From contig NZ_KE386494.1 in NCBI RefSeq assembly GCF_000427425.1, positions 396,445-460,444 of the forward strand: a DNA stretch of 64,000 nucleotides, given 5' to 3'. Positions 1 to 8,986 of this stretch are shown here, piece by piece. Position numbers and translations under genes: made by a program. This DNA is from Caldanaerobius polysaccharolyticus DSM 13641. GTDB taxonomy: Bacteria > Bacillota > Thermoanaerobacteria > Thermoanaerobacterales > Caldanaerobiaceae. Below the pieces are notes generated by a model. The model did not search any database. It had not been told where the DNA came from and was given only the letters and a program-made list of their open reading frames with translations. Every line of letters starts with the position of its first letter. Position 1 is the first letter of the stretch.

Positions 1-897
1 TATCTGCTTAGCGTGGCTTACACCCCAATAGGACTTTACATCGCCGTAGTTAAAGGTTTCATTGGGATTTCTGTCTGCTGAATACTCTCTGCCGTCATTG
101 AATTTTATAACAGCTTTATCAGCGATCATCTTGGCAACGCCTTTTTCACAGTAAAGTTCTATCTCCACAGGAGCATCATATCCGTAGTAATTAACCGCCC
201 AAAAACCTGTTACAACACCATTTTTGTATTTTATAACCCCTTCCGCGGAATCCTCCACTTCAATGATATCATGAGCCCTATTGGATATCGTAGCGTCCAC
301 ATAGTCGATATCGTCCCCCACAAACCATCTCATAAGGTCAAGGGTGTGAATAGCCTGATCTATTATTACGCCACCCCCCTCTTTATCCCACGTTCCTTTC
401 CAATCACTATGGCTGTAATATTCATCGGTGCGTTTCCACGTGACAATAGCCTTTCCGGCGACGATCTTCCCCAGTTCACCAGACTCCAGCGTCTTTTTAA
501 TTAACTGGGAACCAGGATTATATCGATTCTGGAATATAACGCCTAATGCCACGTTATTATCCTCACAGGCCTTTATCATGGCATCAGCATCTTCCAATTT
601 TATAGACATAGGCTTTTCCGTCAGGACATTTACCCCTTTACTGGCAGCATATATACATATAGGAGGATGCATATAATGGGGCGTGCAGATGTGAATGACA
701 TCCAGTTTCTCTTTATCTATCATCTCTTTGTAATCCAAGTAATACCTGCAGCCTAATTCTTCAGCCTTTTTTTTAGCCCTGTCCTCTTTGATATCGCATA
801 CTGCCGCTATCTCCGCATTCTCCAATAACTTAACCGAATAGGCATGCATTGGGAATATATTTCCGCAACCTACAATACCAGCTCTGAATTTTTTCAT
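1..897 (-). CDS. Gfo/Idh/MocA family oxidoreductase, C-terminus cut off by the window edge
   Basis: This is an NAD(P)-dependent sugar or cyclitol dehydrogenase-like protein. The 299 visible codons begin at an ATG at 897 preceded by a GGAGG ribosome site. The N-terminus carries the Rossmann motif GIVGCGNIF, and the family signature EKP lies near residue 93 (LTEKPMS), where the lysine is the usual catalytic residue. A histidine-containing stretch DQAIHTLDLMRW matches the C-terminal alpha/beta domain. The frame is still open at base 1, so the last few dozen residues are missing. The substrate cannot be told from the sequence. The next gene is divergent, so this one is probably transcribed alone or with genes outside the window. 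Confidence 0.9.
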   Translation of the reverse strand, partial: MKKFRAGIVGCGNIFPMHAYSVKLLENAEIAAVCDIKEDRAKKKAEELGCRYYLDYKEMIDKEKLDVIHICTPHYMHPPICIYAASKGVNVLTEKPMSIKLEDADAMIKACEDNNVALGVIFQNRYNPGSQLIKKTLESGELGKIVAGKAIVTWKRTDEYYSHSDWKGTWDKEGGGVIIDQAIHTLDLMRWFVGDDIDYVDATISNRAHDIIEVEDSAEGVIKYKNGVVTGFWAVNYYGYDAPVEIELYCEKGVAKMIADKAVIKFNDGREYSADRNPNETFNYGDVKSYWGVSHAKQI

Positions 898-1087
898 TGA
901 AAAACCTCCATTCCCTTTTATAGAGTTTACCTTTACTTATTCTACGCACGAACAAAAAATCCTCTTCTTTCTTACGAAAGTTGACTTTTTATTTTTACAT
1001 CTGTATAATAAAAATACGAATTATAAGTATTCATATATGTTTAATTGGATTTTCTCCCCCCATAAGCATTTTTAAGGAGGTATGGTT

Positions 1088-2422
1088 ATGTATTTGAGTT
1101 ATGTAAGTTTAATTCTAGCTTTTATAAGTTTAGGCTTTTTGTTCTATTTAAAACGTAAAAAAGTCAATTTTGGCATCCGGGTATTTATCGGCTTAATCCT
1201 TGGTATAACCATAGGCTCTATCTTTAAAGAAAAAGCCCAAATAATTGAGCCTATCGGGAAAATATATATAGGATTAATCAAAATGGTCGTAATACCACTG
1301 GTAATGACCGCTATTATATCAAGCATTACGTCGCTTAAGAGCCCCGACCAGCTCAAGAGCATCGCAGTAAAATCTTTTGCATGGCTGCTATCTACAACCG
1401 CTATCGCTACAGCTATAGGAATCTTAGTAGCCCTTTCCCTTAATCTCGGTTCAGGCATGAAGTTTACCCCTGATACCAGCTTTAAAGCTCGTGAAATACC
1501 CACATTTTCTCAAGTTTTGTCGAACATGATCCCGTCCAACCCCGTCGCTTCCATGGCAGAAGGTAGTATCATTCCTATCGTGGTCTTCTCGCTCTTCATA
1601 GCCGTAGCAATCATAATAGAGAGAAAAAAGCACCCTGAAGAAGTAGAGCCCGCAGTAAACTTTATTATTTCCATGGAAAAAATTATGTTCAGAATTACCA
1701 AAATGGTGATTTCCCTTACACCTTATGGAGTTTTGGGATTAATAGCAGCCATTTCTGCAAAATACGGTCTGAAAACCACTATACCTCTTGCCAAAGTTAT
1801 AGCAGCGGTGTACATTGCATGTGCAATACAACTTATCGTAGTTCACGGCGGACTAGTATCCTTTGTAGCAAAAGTAAATCCCTTGAGATTTTTCAAAAAG
1901 ATATATCCTGCTCAAGTAGTAGCATTTACTACCCAGTCTAGCTATGGCACACTTCCCGTAACTATAAGATCACTAGTAGACAGGGTAAAAATCTCAGAAA
2001 AAATCGCCAGCTTTGTCGCTTCGCTAGGCTCTACAGTGGGAATGAATGCTTGCGGAGGGCTATATCCAGCTATAGTAGCGGTATTTGTAGCAAAAGTATT
2101 CAATATAGAACTTACTTTTAGCCATTATCTGTTTCTCATTGCCATGACCACAATCTCATCCATCGGCGTGGCAGGCGTCCCGGGTACCGCGTCTATTGTG
2201 ACTACCGTCGTACTTGCAAGTTTGGGACTTCCTATTGAAGGGCTGGCCATGGTTCTGGGCATCGACGTAATACTGGATATGGTCAGAACCATGACCAATG
2301 TGACAGGTGCCTCAGTGGCAGCATTGCTAGTGGCTACTTCTGAAGGAGAATTTGACCGTGAAGCATTCTACAGAGATGACATAGATGAAATCGAGCTCAA
2401 CACGGTGACAAAAACTATATAA
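1088..2422 (+). CDS. Dicarboxylate/amino acid:cation symporter (DAACS family)
   Basis: This is a membrane transporter of the GltP/DctA/TcyP superfamily, which takes up acidic amino acids, C4-dicarboxylates or cystine with sodium or protons. The protein is hydrophobic throughout. It carries the re-entrant-loop motif SSYGTLPVT (the family SSSxTLP element), the TM7 motif GVAGVPGTAS, and DMVRTMTNVTGAS in TM8. The last motif has Ala-Ser where glutamate carriers have Asp, so the substrate may not be glutamate. The AAGGAGG ribosome site at 1074-1080 is one base from an ATG at 1082 but seven from the ATG at 1088, so 1088 is preferred. A bidirectional terminator follows. Confidence 0.9.
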   Translation: MYLSYVSLILAFISLGFLFYLKRKKVNFGIRVFIGLILGITIGSIFKEKAQIIEPIGKIYIGLIKMVVIPLVMTAIISSITSLKSPDQLKSIAVKSFAWLLSTTAIATAIGILVALSLNLGSGMKFTPDTSFKAREIPTFSQVLSNMIPSNPVASMAEGSIIPIVVFSLFIAVAIIIERKKHPEEVEPAVNFIISMEKIMFRITKMVISLTPYGVLGLIAAISAKYGLKTTIPLAKVIAAVYIACAIQLIVVHGGLVSFVAKVNPLRFFKKIYPAQVVAFTTQSSYGTLPVTIRSLVDRVKISEKIASFVASLGSTVGMNACGGLYPAIVAVFVAKVFNIELTFSHYLFLIAMTTISSIGVAGVPGTASIVTTVVLASLGLPIEGLAMVLGIDVILDMVRTMTNVTGASVAALLVATSEGEFDREAFYRDDIDEIELNTVTKTI

Positions 2423-2438
2423 TAATTATTGAAATACA

Positions 2439-2467
2439 AAAAGCCCCCATATTACGTGGGGGCTTTT
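2439..2467. terminator. Bidirectional rho-independent terminator
   Basis: AAAGCCCCC and GGGGGCTTT form the stem around a short loop, with A and T runs on both sides. It lies between two convergent genes, and its right arm touches the stop codon of the glycerate kinase gene. Confidence 0.9.
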
Positions 2468-3606
2468 CACATTTTCCAAAAGCACGCGATCGCCCGCATT
2501 ATCTCTTCTGTGACTTTTTCCAGGTTCTCAGGAGATTCCTTTATAGATTCGCTTAAAGTCATGGTACGGGGGTTTATATCAAAAAGAGCATCAATGCCGT
2601 AATCGTGCAGCACCTCATAACCTTCTCCCAACATGCCTCCTATGGCAAACACAGGCACACCGTGTCTCTTAGCATAAGACGCTACCCCTACCGGCGTCTT
2701 GCCGTGGGCAGTCTGACCGTCTATTTTGCCTTCCCCTGTTATCACCAGGTCAGCTCCTTTAAGTTGCTCATCCAGATTTACTGCATCACATACCAGCTTT
2801 ATGCCAGGCTGCAAACAAGCCCCCAGAAACGCCACCAGTCCACCTCCTGCACCCCCTGCTGCTCCTGCGCCAGGCATGTTCATTATGTCAATACCCAGGT
2901 CTTTTTTAACGACATCGGCGAAATGAGCCAACGCTTCATCCAGCCTTATAACCATTTCCGGCGTGGCGCCCTTCTGAGGGCCGTAAACCGCAGATGCCCC
3001 TCGCGGGCCGCATAGGGGATTGTCTACATCGCAGGCCACCAGCACCTCCACATCATTTATCCTCTTATCCAGCTCGGACATGTCTATATGGTGCAGGTTT
3101 TTGAGGTTAATACCACCAAGATCTATAGCATTACCTTTTTCATCCATGAGCTTTACGCCCAGAGCCTGTGCAATACCAGCGCCCCCGTCATTGGTAGCAC
3201 TGCCTCCAAGCCCTATTATGAGCTTTTTGATGCCATGATTTAAAGCGTCTCTTATAAGCTCACCAGTTCCGTAAGAGGTAGCTGTCTCTGGATTTAACCT
3301 ATCTTCAGAAACCAGTGGCAGACCTGATGCCGCTGCTATTTCCACAACAGCAGTTTTTCCATCGCCTAGAATGCCGTAAAAACCCTTCACCTTATCCCTT
3401 TGCGGGCCCATTACATCCAAGGATATAATCTGCCCTCTGGTAGCTTTGACAAGGGCTTCCACAGTACCTTCTCCGCCATCAGCCATAGGCAAAATAACTA
3501 CCTCTGCGTCTTTAAATACCCTTTTTATACCTTTTTCTACGTGATAAGCCACCTCATAAGCCGTCATATTGCCTTTAAATGAATCAGGTGCAACTACGAT
3601 TTTCAT
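2467..3606 (-). CDS. glxK: Glycerate kinase (type 1, GlxK/GarK family)
   Basis: This cytosolic enzyme phosphorylates D-glycerate, usually to 2-phosphoglycerate in this family, feeding it into glycolysis. The N-terminal signature APDSFKG is present, followed by PMADGGEGTVEAL, GLGGSATNDGGAGIAQALG, GPRGASAVYGPQKGA and TGEGKIDGQ, all standard for the family. The length of about 380 residues is normal. A GTG at 3624 would add six residues, but its ribosome site would be almost in contact. The ATG at 3606 gives the usual MKIVVAPDSFKG start and sits about 13 bases behind a GGTGGAG. The gene is 30 bp downstream of the PhoH-like gene on the same strand and may be co-transcribed with it. Confidence 0.93.
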   Translation of the reverse strand: MKIVVAPDSFKGNMTAYEVAYHVEKGIKRVFKDAEVVILPMADGGEGTVEALVKATRGQIISLDVMGPQRDKVKGFYGILGDGKTAVVEIAAASGLPLVSEDRLNPETATSYGTGELIRDALNHGIKKLIIGLGGSATNDGGAGIAQALGVKLMDEKGNAIDLGGINLKNLHHIDMSELDKRINDVEVLVACDVDNPLCGPRGASAVYGPQKGATPEMVIRLDEALAHFADVVKKDLGIDIMNMPGAGAAGGAGGGLVAFLGACLQPGIKLVCDAVNLDEQLKGADLVITGEGKIDGQTAHGKTPVGVASYAKRHGVPVFAIGGMLGEGYEVLHDYGIDALFDINPRTMTLSESIKESPENLEKVTEEIMRAIACFWKM

Positions 3607-3636
3607 CTTTAATAAACTCTCCACCTTTCAAAAAGG

Positions 3637-4980
3637 TCACAATAAACCAGCTGCCAGTTCGGCCAATTTCGAACGCTCACCTTTGACAAGCATAACATGA
3701 CCTGCCAAAGGCTGTTCTTTAAAGGCTTCTACAACCTGGGTAAGGCCATTGCTGCTGGAATCCAGATATGGATTGTCAATCTGTTCAGGGTCACCTATAA
3801 GGACGATCTTGCTGCCTTCCCCTACCCTTGATATGATGGTCTTGACCTCGTGGCGCGTAAGGTTCTGCGCCTCATCAATGATTATAAACTGATGAGGGAT
3901 GCTCCTTCCCCTTATATACGTCAACGCCTCTATTTCAATATTTTTAAGGCCCACGATGATGTCATCTATCTTCATGTTTTTCTTGCCGCTGAAAAGGTAT
4001 TCCATATTATCGTATATAGGCTGCATCCACGGCCTTAATTTCTCATTTTTATCACCTGGCAAATAACCCAGATCTTTTCCCATGGGGACTACAGGCCTGG
4101 CCACCAACAATTTACTGTATACCCTTTCATCTTGGGTCTTCAAAAGCCCTGCCGCCAGTGCCAGAAGAGTCTTTCCAGTACCTGCTCTACCGGTAAGGGT
4201 TACGAGAAGCACATTGTCATTTAACAAAAGGTCCAGGGCCATTTTCTGCTGCGCGTTGCGAGGTGTAACTCCCCATACGCCCTCACCGGGCACGATAAGT
4301 GGCTTAAGAGAATCACTGGCTAAATCGTACCTGGCCACAGCTGACTTGCTTGATCCCAACTCATCTTTTAAAATCACATACTGATTAGGATAGAATTTCA
4401 CACTGGAACCTAAATTAGAAGCCAGATCTTGTAATAAAATACCTCTTTCCATGTAGAATTCATCTATCACAGAAGGATAAACCTTTAACTCCATAAAACC
4501 CGTATATATATCGCTGTACTGCACGGTTTTATCAGAAAGGTAATCTTCCGCCGCCAGCCCAAAAGAATCAGCTTTCACCCTCAATATAACATCTTTGCTG
4601 ACCAATACCACCGGCATGGGATTTTCTTTTTTAAGCTCTTCATCCCTTAGGTTCAAGGCCACAGCCAGTATCCTGTTATCATTGCTGGCATCAAAAAACA
4701 CTTCTTTTAAGCAATCCATCGCTCTGTGATTTAATTCCACCTTTAACGTCCCACCGCCATCAAGAGACACTCCGTCGGATAGCTTGCCCCTCTTTCTCAG
4801 CTCGTCAAGTATACGCGCCACCTTTCTGGCGTTTCTCCCCACCTCATCGTTATCTCTCTTCTTTTCATCGATCTCCTCAATCACCACAGCAGGCAAAATA
4901 ATGTCATTGTCTTGAAAATTAAACAGGCATTCAGGATCGTGCAACAACACGTTTGTATCCAGCACGTACTTTTTTTTCAA
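3637..4980 (-). CDS. PIN domain-PhoH family ATPase (YlaK/PhoH2 type)
   Basis: The protein fuses an N-terminal PIN-type nuclease domain (about residues 4-135, opening KKYVLDTNVLLHDPE with its acidic metal ligand) to a C-terminal PhoH ATPase. The ATPase has a Walker A box GRAGTGKT near residue 265, a Walker B element FIIIDEAQN, and GDPEQID. PhoH2 proteins with this architecture are known RNA helicase/RNases, so a role in RNA turnover is likely but inferred. The gene starts with TTG, eight bases behind a GGGGG ribosome site; no ATG lies nearby. The 447 residues are normal length. Confidence 0.92.
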   Translation of the reverse strand: MKKKYVLDTNVLLHDPECLFNFQDNDIILPAVVIEEIDEKKRDNDEVGRNARKVARILDELRKRGKLSDGVSLDGGGTLKVELNHRAMDCLKEVFFDASNDNRILAVALNLRDEELKKENPMPVVLVSKDVILRVKADSFGLAAEDYLSDKTVQYSDIYTGFMELKVYPSVIDEFYMERGILLQDLASNLGSSVKFYPNQYVILKDELGSSKSAVARYDLASDSLKPLIVPGEGVWGVTPRNAQQKMALDLLLNDNVLLVTLTGRAGTGKTLLALAAGLLKTQDERVYSKLLVARPVVPMGKDLGYLPGDKNEKLRPWMQPIYDNMEYLFSGKKNMKIDDIIVGLKNIEIEALTYIRGRSIPHQFIIIDEAQNLTRHEVKTIISRVGEGSKIVLIGDPEQIDNPYLDSSSNGLTQVVEAFKEQPLAGHVMLVKGERSKLAELAAGLL

Positions 4981-5057
4981 AGCTATGTCCCCCTTAAATG
5001 GCTTTTTACCATTATACCATATTTATATGAAGCCTGCTTAAAATTTTGTTAAATAAC

Positions 5058-5918
5058 TTACCCTACCTCTACTATTTTCGCCCCTTCGGAGTTGGCAAAG
5101 AGCGGAATAACGTTCCACTTAATCTGCAGATCATCCACAGTCCTCTCTATGTTTTCTATAAAAGTGGTGTTATTTACATCATTGACTGCGATTATTGTAG
5201 GACCTGCCCCGCTTAAAAAGACCCCTCTAGCCCCATAATATCTGCACGCATCGAATATAACATCAAAATCAGGTATCAATGTCTTCCTGTAAGGTTGGTG
5301 CAGCCTGTCCTGAAGGGCAAAATTCAAGTTATCAATCTTTCCAGTCATTAACGATGAAATTAAAAAAGCCACCCTGCTCACGTTGAACACAGCATCTTTC
5401 TGAGTTATCATATCAGGCAAAACCGCTCTGGCTTTTTTGGTAGACAGCTTTATCTCGGGAATCAGGCCCACAAACATTATACTTTTTGGCACATCTATTT
5501 TTATAAAGTAAGTCTTTCCACCGTCCTGTATGGACACAGTCATACCGCCTACAAAAGCGGGAACCACATTGTCCGGATGCCCTTCTATCTCTACAGCCAG
5601 GTTAAGCATTTGCTCAAAGCTCAATACGTCTCCTAAAAGCTTGTTTGCCGCAATTACACCTCCCACTATGCACGAAGCGCTGCTACCCAGTCCTCTTTCC
5701 AAAGGTATGTCGCCGTAGACATTCACCTCTACTTGCGGCATGGCCCTTCCCACGCTATCAAACACCTTTTTTACCGTTTTGTACACCAGGTGATCTCTGT
5801 CTGCATTACCTCCCAATCTCACTTCTACGGTATTGTACAGGTTAAGAGCTAGACCAAGGCAGTCAAAGCCAGGTCCTATATTAGCCGTTGTAGCCGGAAC
5901 TTTAACTTTTACAATCAT
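5058..5918 (-). CDS. thrB: Homoserine kinase
   Basis: This GHMP-family kinase converts L-homoserine to O-phosphohomoserine in threonine synthesis. The N-terminus VPATTANIGPGFDCLGLAL and the ATP-binding loop PLERGLGSSASCIVGG are diagnostic, and GVFLSGAGPTIIA is the third GHMP motif. At 286 residues it is slightly short but complete. The ATG at 5918 has a GGAGG site. It lies 17 bp downstream of the UPF0735 ACT-domain gene, an arrangement common in Firmicutes, where the ACT protein may sense an amino acid. No homoserine dehydrogenase or threonine synthase gene is in the window. Confidence 0.95.
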   Translation of the reverse strand: MIVKVKVPATTANIGPGFDCLGLALNLYNTVEVRLGGNADRDHLVYKTVKKVFDSVGRAMPQVEVNVYGDIPLERGLGSSASCIVGGVIAANKLLGDVLSFEQMLNLAVEIEGHPDNVVPAFVGGMTVSIQDGGKTYFIKIDVPKSIMFVGLIPEIKLSTKKARAVLPDMITQKDAVFNVSRVAFLISSLMTGKIDNLNFALQDRLHQPYRKTLIPDFDVIFDACRYYGARGVFLSGAGPTIIAVNDVNNTTFIENIERTVDDLQIKWNVIPLFANSEGAKIVEVG

Positions 5919-5935
5919 TCCTCCACTCCCCTAAC

Positions 5936-6379
5936 TTACTCCTGCGCTATGATATCCAGGTTTTCTACTCCTTCTATGCTATTTAAGTCATCAATAAAAC
6001 CTTTTATTTCGCCTTTCAATTTGGATACGTCAATCGTTATTGTAACATTAGCCTTTTGATGAACCGGTATATTCTGATTAATCGTCAACACATTACCGCC
6101 ATACGAAGCTATCCTGTTCAAGACATTGGAAAGCACTCCAGGTTTATGTTGCAATGTCATGGATAACGTCAGTATTCTAAAGCTATTGCCTTTAAAATAT
6201 TTAAAGACACAATCCTTGTATTTGTAAAAAGCGCTTCGGCTTATACCTGTCTCTTTAACCGCTTCGTTTATAGTCTTAGCCTCTCCTGACTCCAGCATAT
6301 CTTTGGCTCGAATGACCTTGGTGTATATCTCAGGTAGCACGCTGGCATCCACAATGTAGTATGTGGCATCTCTTTCCAA
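5936..6379 (-). CDS. UPF0735 ACT domain-containing protein (PheB-like)
   Basis: Residues 1-70 contain a helix-turn-helix-like segment (TINEAVKETGISRSAFYKYKD). Residues 75-147 form an ACT domain (LTLSMTLQHKPGVLSNVLNRI, then EGVENLDIIAQE). Members usually sit beside hom, thrB or pheA, and are thought to be amino-acid-responsive, but their biochemical role is not established. The start is TTG at 6379, five bases after GGGGGAGG; no better ATG exists. It is the first gene of a two-gene unit with thrB. Confidence 0.88.
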   Translation of the reverse strand: MERDATYYIVDASVLPEIYTKVIRAKDMLESGEAKTINEAVKETGISRSAFYKYKDCVFKYFKGNSFRILTLSMTLQHKPGVLSNVLNRIASYGGNVLTINQNIPVHQKANVTITIDVSKLKGEIKGFIDDLNSIEGVENLDIIAQE

Positions 6380-6440
6380 CTGTACCTCCCCCTGTCTTTA
6401 AATAGTATACATATGTTTTTGCTATACGGATAAATAATAG

Positions 6441-6698
6441 CATAAAAAAAGAAAATGTTCAATAGAAATACGCCTGCACGATAGTGTCAACACTCTTCAG
6501 GAGGAGTGGATTGAAAACATCTTTCACGACCTAAAGATCCCTCTTACATCCATAAAAGGCTACGCTGAAATCCTGCTGGAGAATACCTACCATAAGACTT
6601 ACGAAGAAAAAACCCGGTATTTGAAGATAATCAAGGAAAAAGCCGACTACATGAGAAAGCCAGCATGGCAAAGGAGCCACAATAACCATGGTATTTAA
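6441..6698 (+). pseudogene. Sensor histidine kinase remnant (HisKA domain only)
   Basis: The frame is open from 6441 to a TAA at 6696-6698 but has no start codon. Its translation contains WIENIFHDLKIPLTSIKGYA, the dimerisation and phospho-acceptor (H-box) motif of a histidine kinase, followed by a helix with LENTYHKTYEEK and IIKEKADYMRK. The sensor half and the whole catalytic ATPase domain are missing. After YMRK the sequence becomes unrelated. The fragment sits directly in front of a broken ABC transporter, as kinases do in bacitracin and lantibiotic resistance operons, so it is probably the remains of that regulator. Confidence 0.8.
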
Positions 6699-6749
6699 AT
6701 TATAGGATATAATCATACATTCTGAAAAATTTTTGCGGGAGGGAATAGG

Positions 6750-7658
6750 ATGAGCGAATTCATCGTTGAAACTCAAAGCCTCACTAAAAAATACGGGAAT
6801 TTTACTGCCGTTGGACGGCATCGACCTCAAGGTGAGGAAAGGAGAAATTTACGGTTTCCTGGGCCCTAACGGCGCGGGCAAATCTACTACCATCAGGATG
6901 CTGCTGGGCTTATAAAGCCCACCCGGGGCGACGCCCGCCTTTTTGGCCTTTCTATAAGGCAAAAACCGATGGAAATACTGAAGAGGGTGTGAGCCATAGT
7001 TGAGTCCCCTTCCTGTTACGGAAACTTAACAGCGGCAGAAAACCTGGAGATTACAAGAAAAATTCTCGAGGCTGATAAAAAGGAGATTGACAGGGCGCTG
7101 GAAATAGTCAACCCATCCCAGTGGAAAAATAAAAAGGTGAAAAATTTTTCCCTGGGGATGAAGCAGCGATTGGCCATAGCTCAGGCTCTTCTCGGAAAAC
7201 GAGAGCTTTTGATCCTGGATGAACCTACCAATGGCCTTGGCCCGGCAGGAATTCACGAAATCCGGCAGTTAATAAAAAACTTGCCCAGCATGTTGGGAGT
7301 CACGGTGTTGGTGTCCAGCCATATATTGAGCGAAGTGGAGCTGACGGCTACCAGCGTAGGCATCATATCCCGGGGGCGGCTGCTTTTTCAGGGAACCCTG
7401 GAAGAATTGAAAGCCAAAAGCAAACCCGAAATATGCATTGAGGTTTATCCACAGGATAAGGCTTTAAAATTTTTAGAAAATAAAGGCTTAAAAGTCAAAG
7501 TAAAAGAAAATCGGCTTTTCATAAAAAAGAATAGCCTCGATGTTGCTGCCGTAAATAGAGCGTTGGTAGTGGAAGGCTTTGATGTGACGCATCTTTCGGT
7601 GGTAGCAAAGAATCTGGAAGATATTTTCTTAGAGATCACCGGAGGTGATACGTTTTGA
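6750..7658 (+). pseudogene. BcrA/NukF-like ABC transporter ATP-binding subunit, frameshifted
   Basis: The start is clear: GGGAGGG then ATG at 6750, giving [21 protein letters not shown]. An extra base near 6810 shifts the frame. The next segment, in another frame, holds the Walker A box GPNGAGKST and ends near 6913, where one base is lost. A TGA near 6989 replaces the expected glycine codon in RVGAIVESPS. From there the frame runs clean to 7658 through FSLGMKQRLAIAQALL (ABC signature), LLILDEPTNGL (Walker B) and SSHILSEVE. The protein is of the lantibiotic/bacitracin self-protection type. With three lesions it cannot make a full product. Confidence 0.88.
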
Positions 7659-8190
7659 AGAAATTTTTTGACCTATTGTGGACCGACATTTTAAAGCAAA
7701 AACGAAGCCTCATGTGGCCGGCAGCTTCCTCGCACCACTTATTACAGAGGCGTTGCTATTTCTTGACCTTTACCTTCGCCGCGACTATATTCTCAATTAG
7801 GGCTCAAAAGAAGGTTTAAACGCCTGGCAAACACTGGTCTTAGAACATCACTTGAGCGCCTTGTGGTTTATGATGCTACCCATGACAATTACAGTAGTAT
7901 CTGCCATAATATATCATACAGAGTATGTCTCAGGGGGATTGAGGTATACCCTGAGCCTTCCCGTTGGGAAAGTCAGGCTGTATTTATCCAAATGGTGTAC
8001 CACTGCCGCCTTTGTCGGCTTGTTGCTACTCTGTGACACCCTTATGCTTGCCATTACAGGTATGGCATTCCACCTTCCCGGCGAGAATAACAGCCTGGCG
8101 CTGGAGGGAGGAATATTTTTTGCAGTTACCTTTTTACTGGTAGGACTCTTTTGCTTTTCAAAAAAAAGATGTGACTGGATAATGAGGTAA
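7655..8190 (+). pseudogene. ABC-2 type permease remnant (first of two)
   Basis: A TTG at 7655 overlaps the TGA of the ATPase gene, the normal coupling for these operons, and starts LKKFFDLLWTDILKQKRSLM. A frameshift near 7722 and an in-frame TAG near 7799 interrupt it. The rest is readable as a membrane protein: FMMLPMTITVVSAIIYHTE, GGLRYTLSLPVGKVRLYLSK, then two hydrophobic helices. The sequence then breaks off after LLVGLFCF at about 8160, in the middle of the expected protein. The resemblance is to BcrB/NukE-type permeases. Confidence 0.75.
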
Positions 8191-8631
8191 AAACATGAAA
8201 AAATATTCGTAAAACTTACAGTAGGGTGTATGATCTCCCTGTTGAATATTCTGGTTTTTTCATTAAGCCTGCCGGTGGCAGGAAAGATCATAGGTGCCCC
8301 TGGTAAAATACCTTATGACCTCATACTGGTAAAGCCCAGCATGGCGTATATAGCCTCGCTACCGGTCATGATAATCATCTTTCTTTTGAGCATAAATTTT
8401 TCCCAGATAGGAGTCCCTCTGGGTGTAGGCGTCGGGTTTGCTGTACCCTCTCTACTGGTAGCCAATACCAGGTACTGAATTTTCTATCCCTGGGCATACC
8501 CTATCATGGCGACATTGGGAGGAGATATGTTCAAAAAGACATATTTTCCCTACGTAGCAGGATTTTTGATTTTTGTAATATTGACTCTCGGAGGTTTACG
8601 CTGGTTTAAGAAAAAGGATGTACTTGATTGA
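8191..8631 (+). pseudogene. ABC-2 type permease remnant (second, N-terminus deleted)
   Basis: The frame is open from 8191 and reads KIFVKLTVGCMISLLNILVF, then LPVMIIIFLLSINFSQIGVP and GVGVGFAVPSLLVANTRY. It then meets a TGA at 8476-8478 and continues in the same frame (IFYPWAYPIMA, ending WFKKKDVLD) to 8631. It corresponds to the middle and end of a permease of the same family as the preceding fragment. The simplest reading is a deletion that joined the middle of permease 1 to the middle of permease 2. No start codon or ribosome site is credible. Confidence 0.7.
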
Positions 8632-8637
8632 ATAGAT

Positions 8638-8669
8638 AAAAAGTAAAGTTGCTTCGCAGCAACTTTACT
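8638..8669 (-). terminator. Rho-independent terminator of the CopZ-like gene
   Basis: A 12-bp stem AGTAAAGTTGCT / AGCAACTTTACT with a 4-base loop overlaps the stop codon of the minus-strand gene and is followed on that strand by TTTTTATC. Confidence 0.85.
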
Positions 8670-8868
8670 CTACATCATATCCTACCTCTTCTATGGCGTT
8701 GATCATAGCTGATTCTGTTACTATATTCTCGTCGTAATCTACATCCACCGTCTTTTTGTCCAGATCTACCGTTACATCTTGAACGCCTTTAAGCTGTTTC
8801 AACGAGTTGGTAATAGCCATAACACAATGCTGACAGCTCATAGAAGGAACGCTAAACTGTTTTTTCAT
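8665..8868 (-). CDS. copZ: CopZ-like heavy-metal-associated (HMA) domain chaperone
   Basis: This 67-residue cytosolic protein is one ferredoxin-like HMA domain. The metal-binding motif MSCQHC lies at residues 8-13 and the domain ends EEVGYDVE. CopZ proteins bind Cu(I) and pass it to an exporter or to a CsoR-type sensor. The longest frame starts at 8925, but the ATG at 8868 is chosen because GGGGGTG lies six bases before it and the family starts there. A consensus promoter lies at 8897-8925. No CopA or CsoR gene is visible nearby. Confidence 0.9.
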   Translation of the reverse strand: MKKQFSVPSMSCQHCVMAITNSLKQLKGVQDVTVDLDKKTVDVDYDENIVTESAMINAIEEVGYDVE

Positions 8869-8896
8869 AACTTCACCCCCTACCCGGTATATGTAT

Positions 8897-8925
8897 ATTA
8901 TACTATCGCCGTGCTCATCTGTCAA
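8897..8925 (-). promoter_or_regulatory. Sigma-A promoter of the CopZ-like gene, with a dyad at the start site
   Basis: On the minus strand TTGACA and TATAAT are separated by exactly 17 bp, a perfect consensus. The predicted start lies near 8890, inside the inverted repeat TACC-C-GGTA at 8881-8889, which could be a metal-regulator operator. Such a strong promoter usually implies a repressor. Confidence 0.8.
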
Positions 8926-8986
8926 ATTATCAATACTATGCCTTATCTTTCCCCCATCTTATCTCATTTATACCCATATACCGGAC

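Noticed and set aside
271..676. Plus-strand frames within the first 900 bases
   Set aside because: They are shadows of the minus-strand Gfo/Idh/MocA gene that runs off the window edge.
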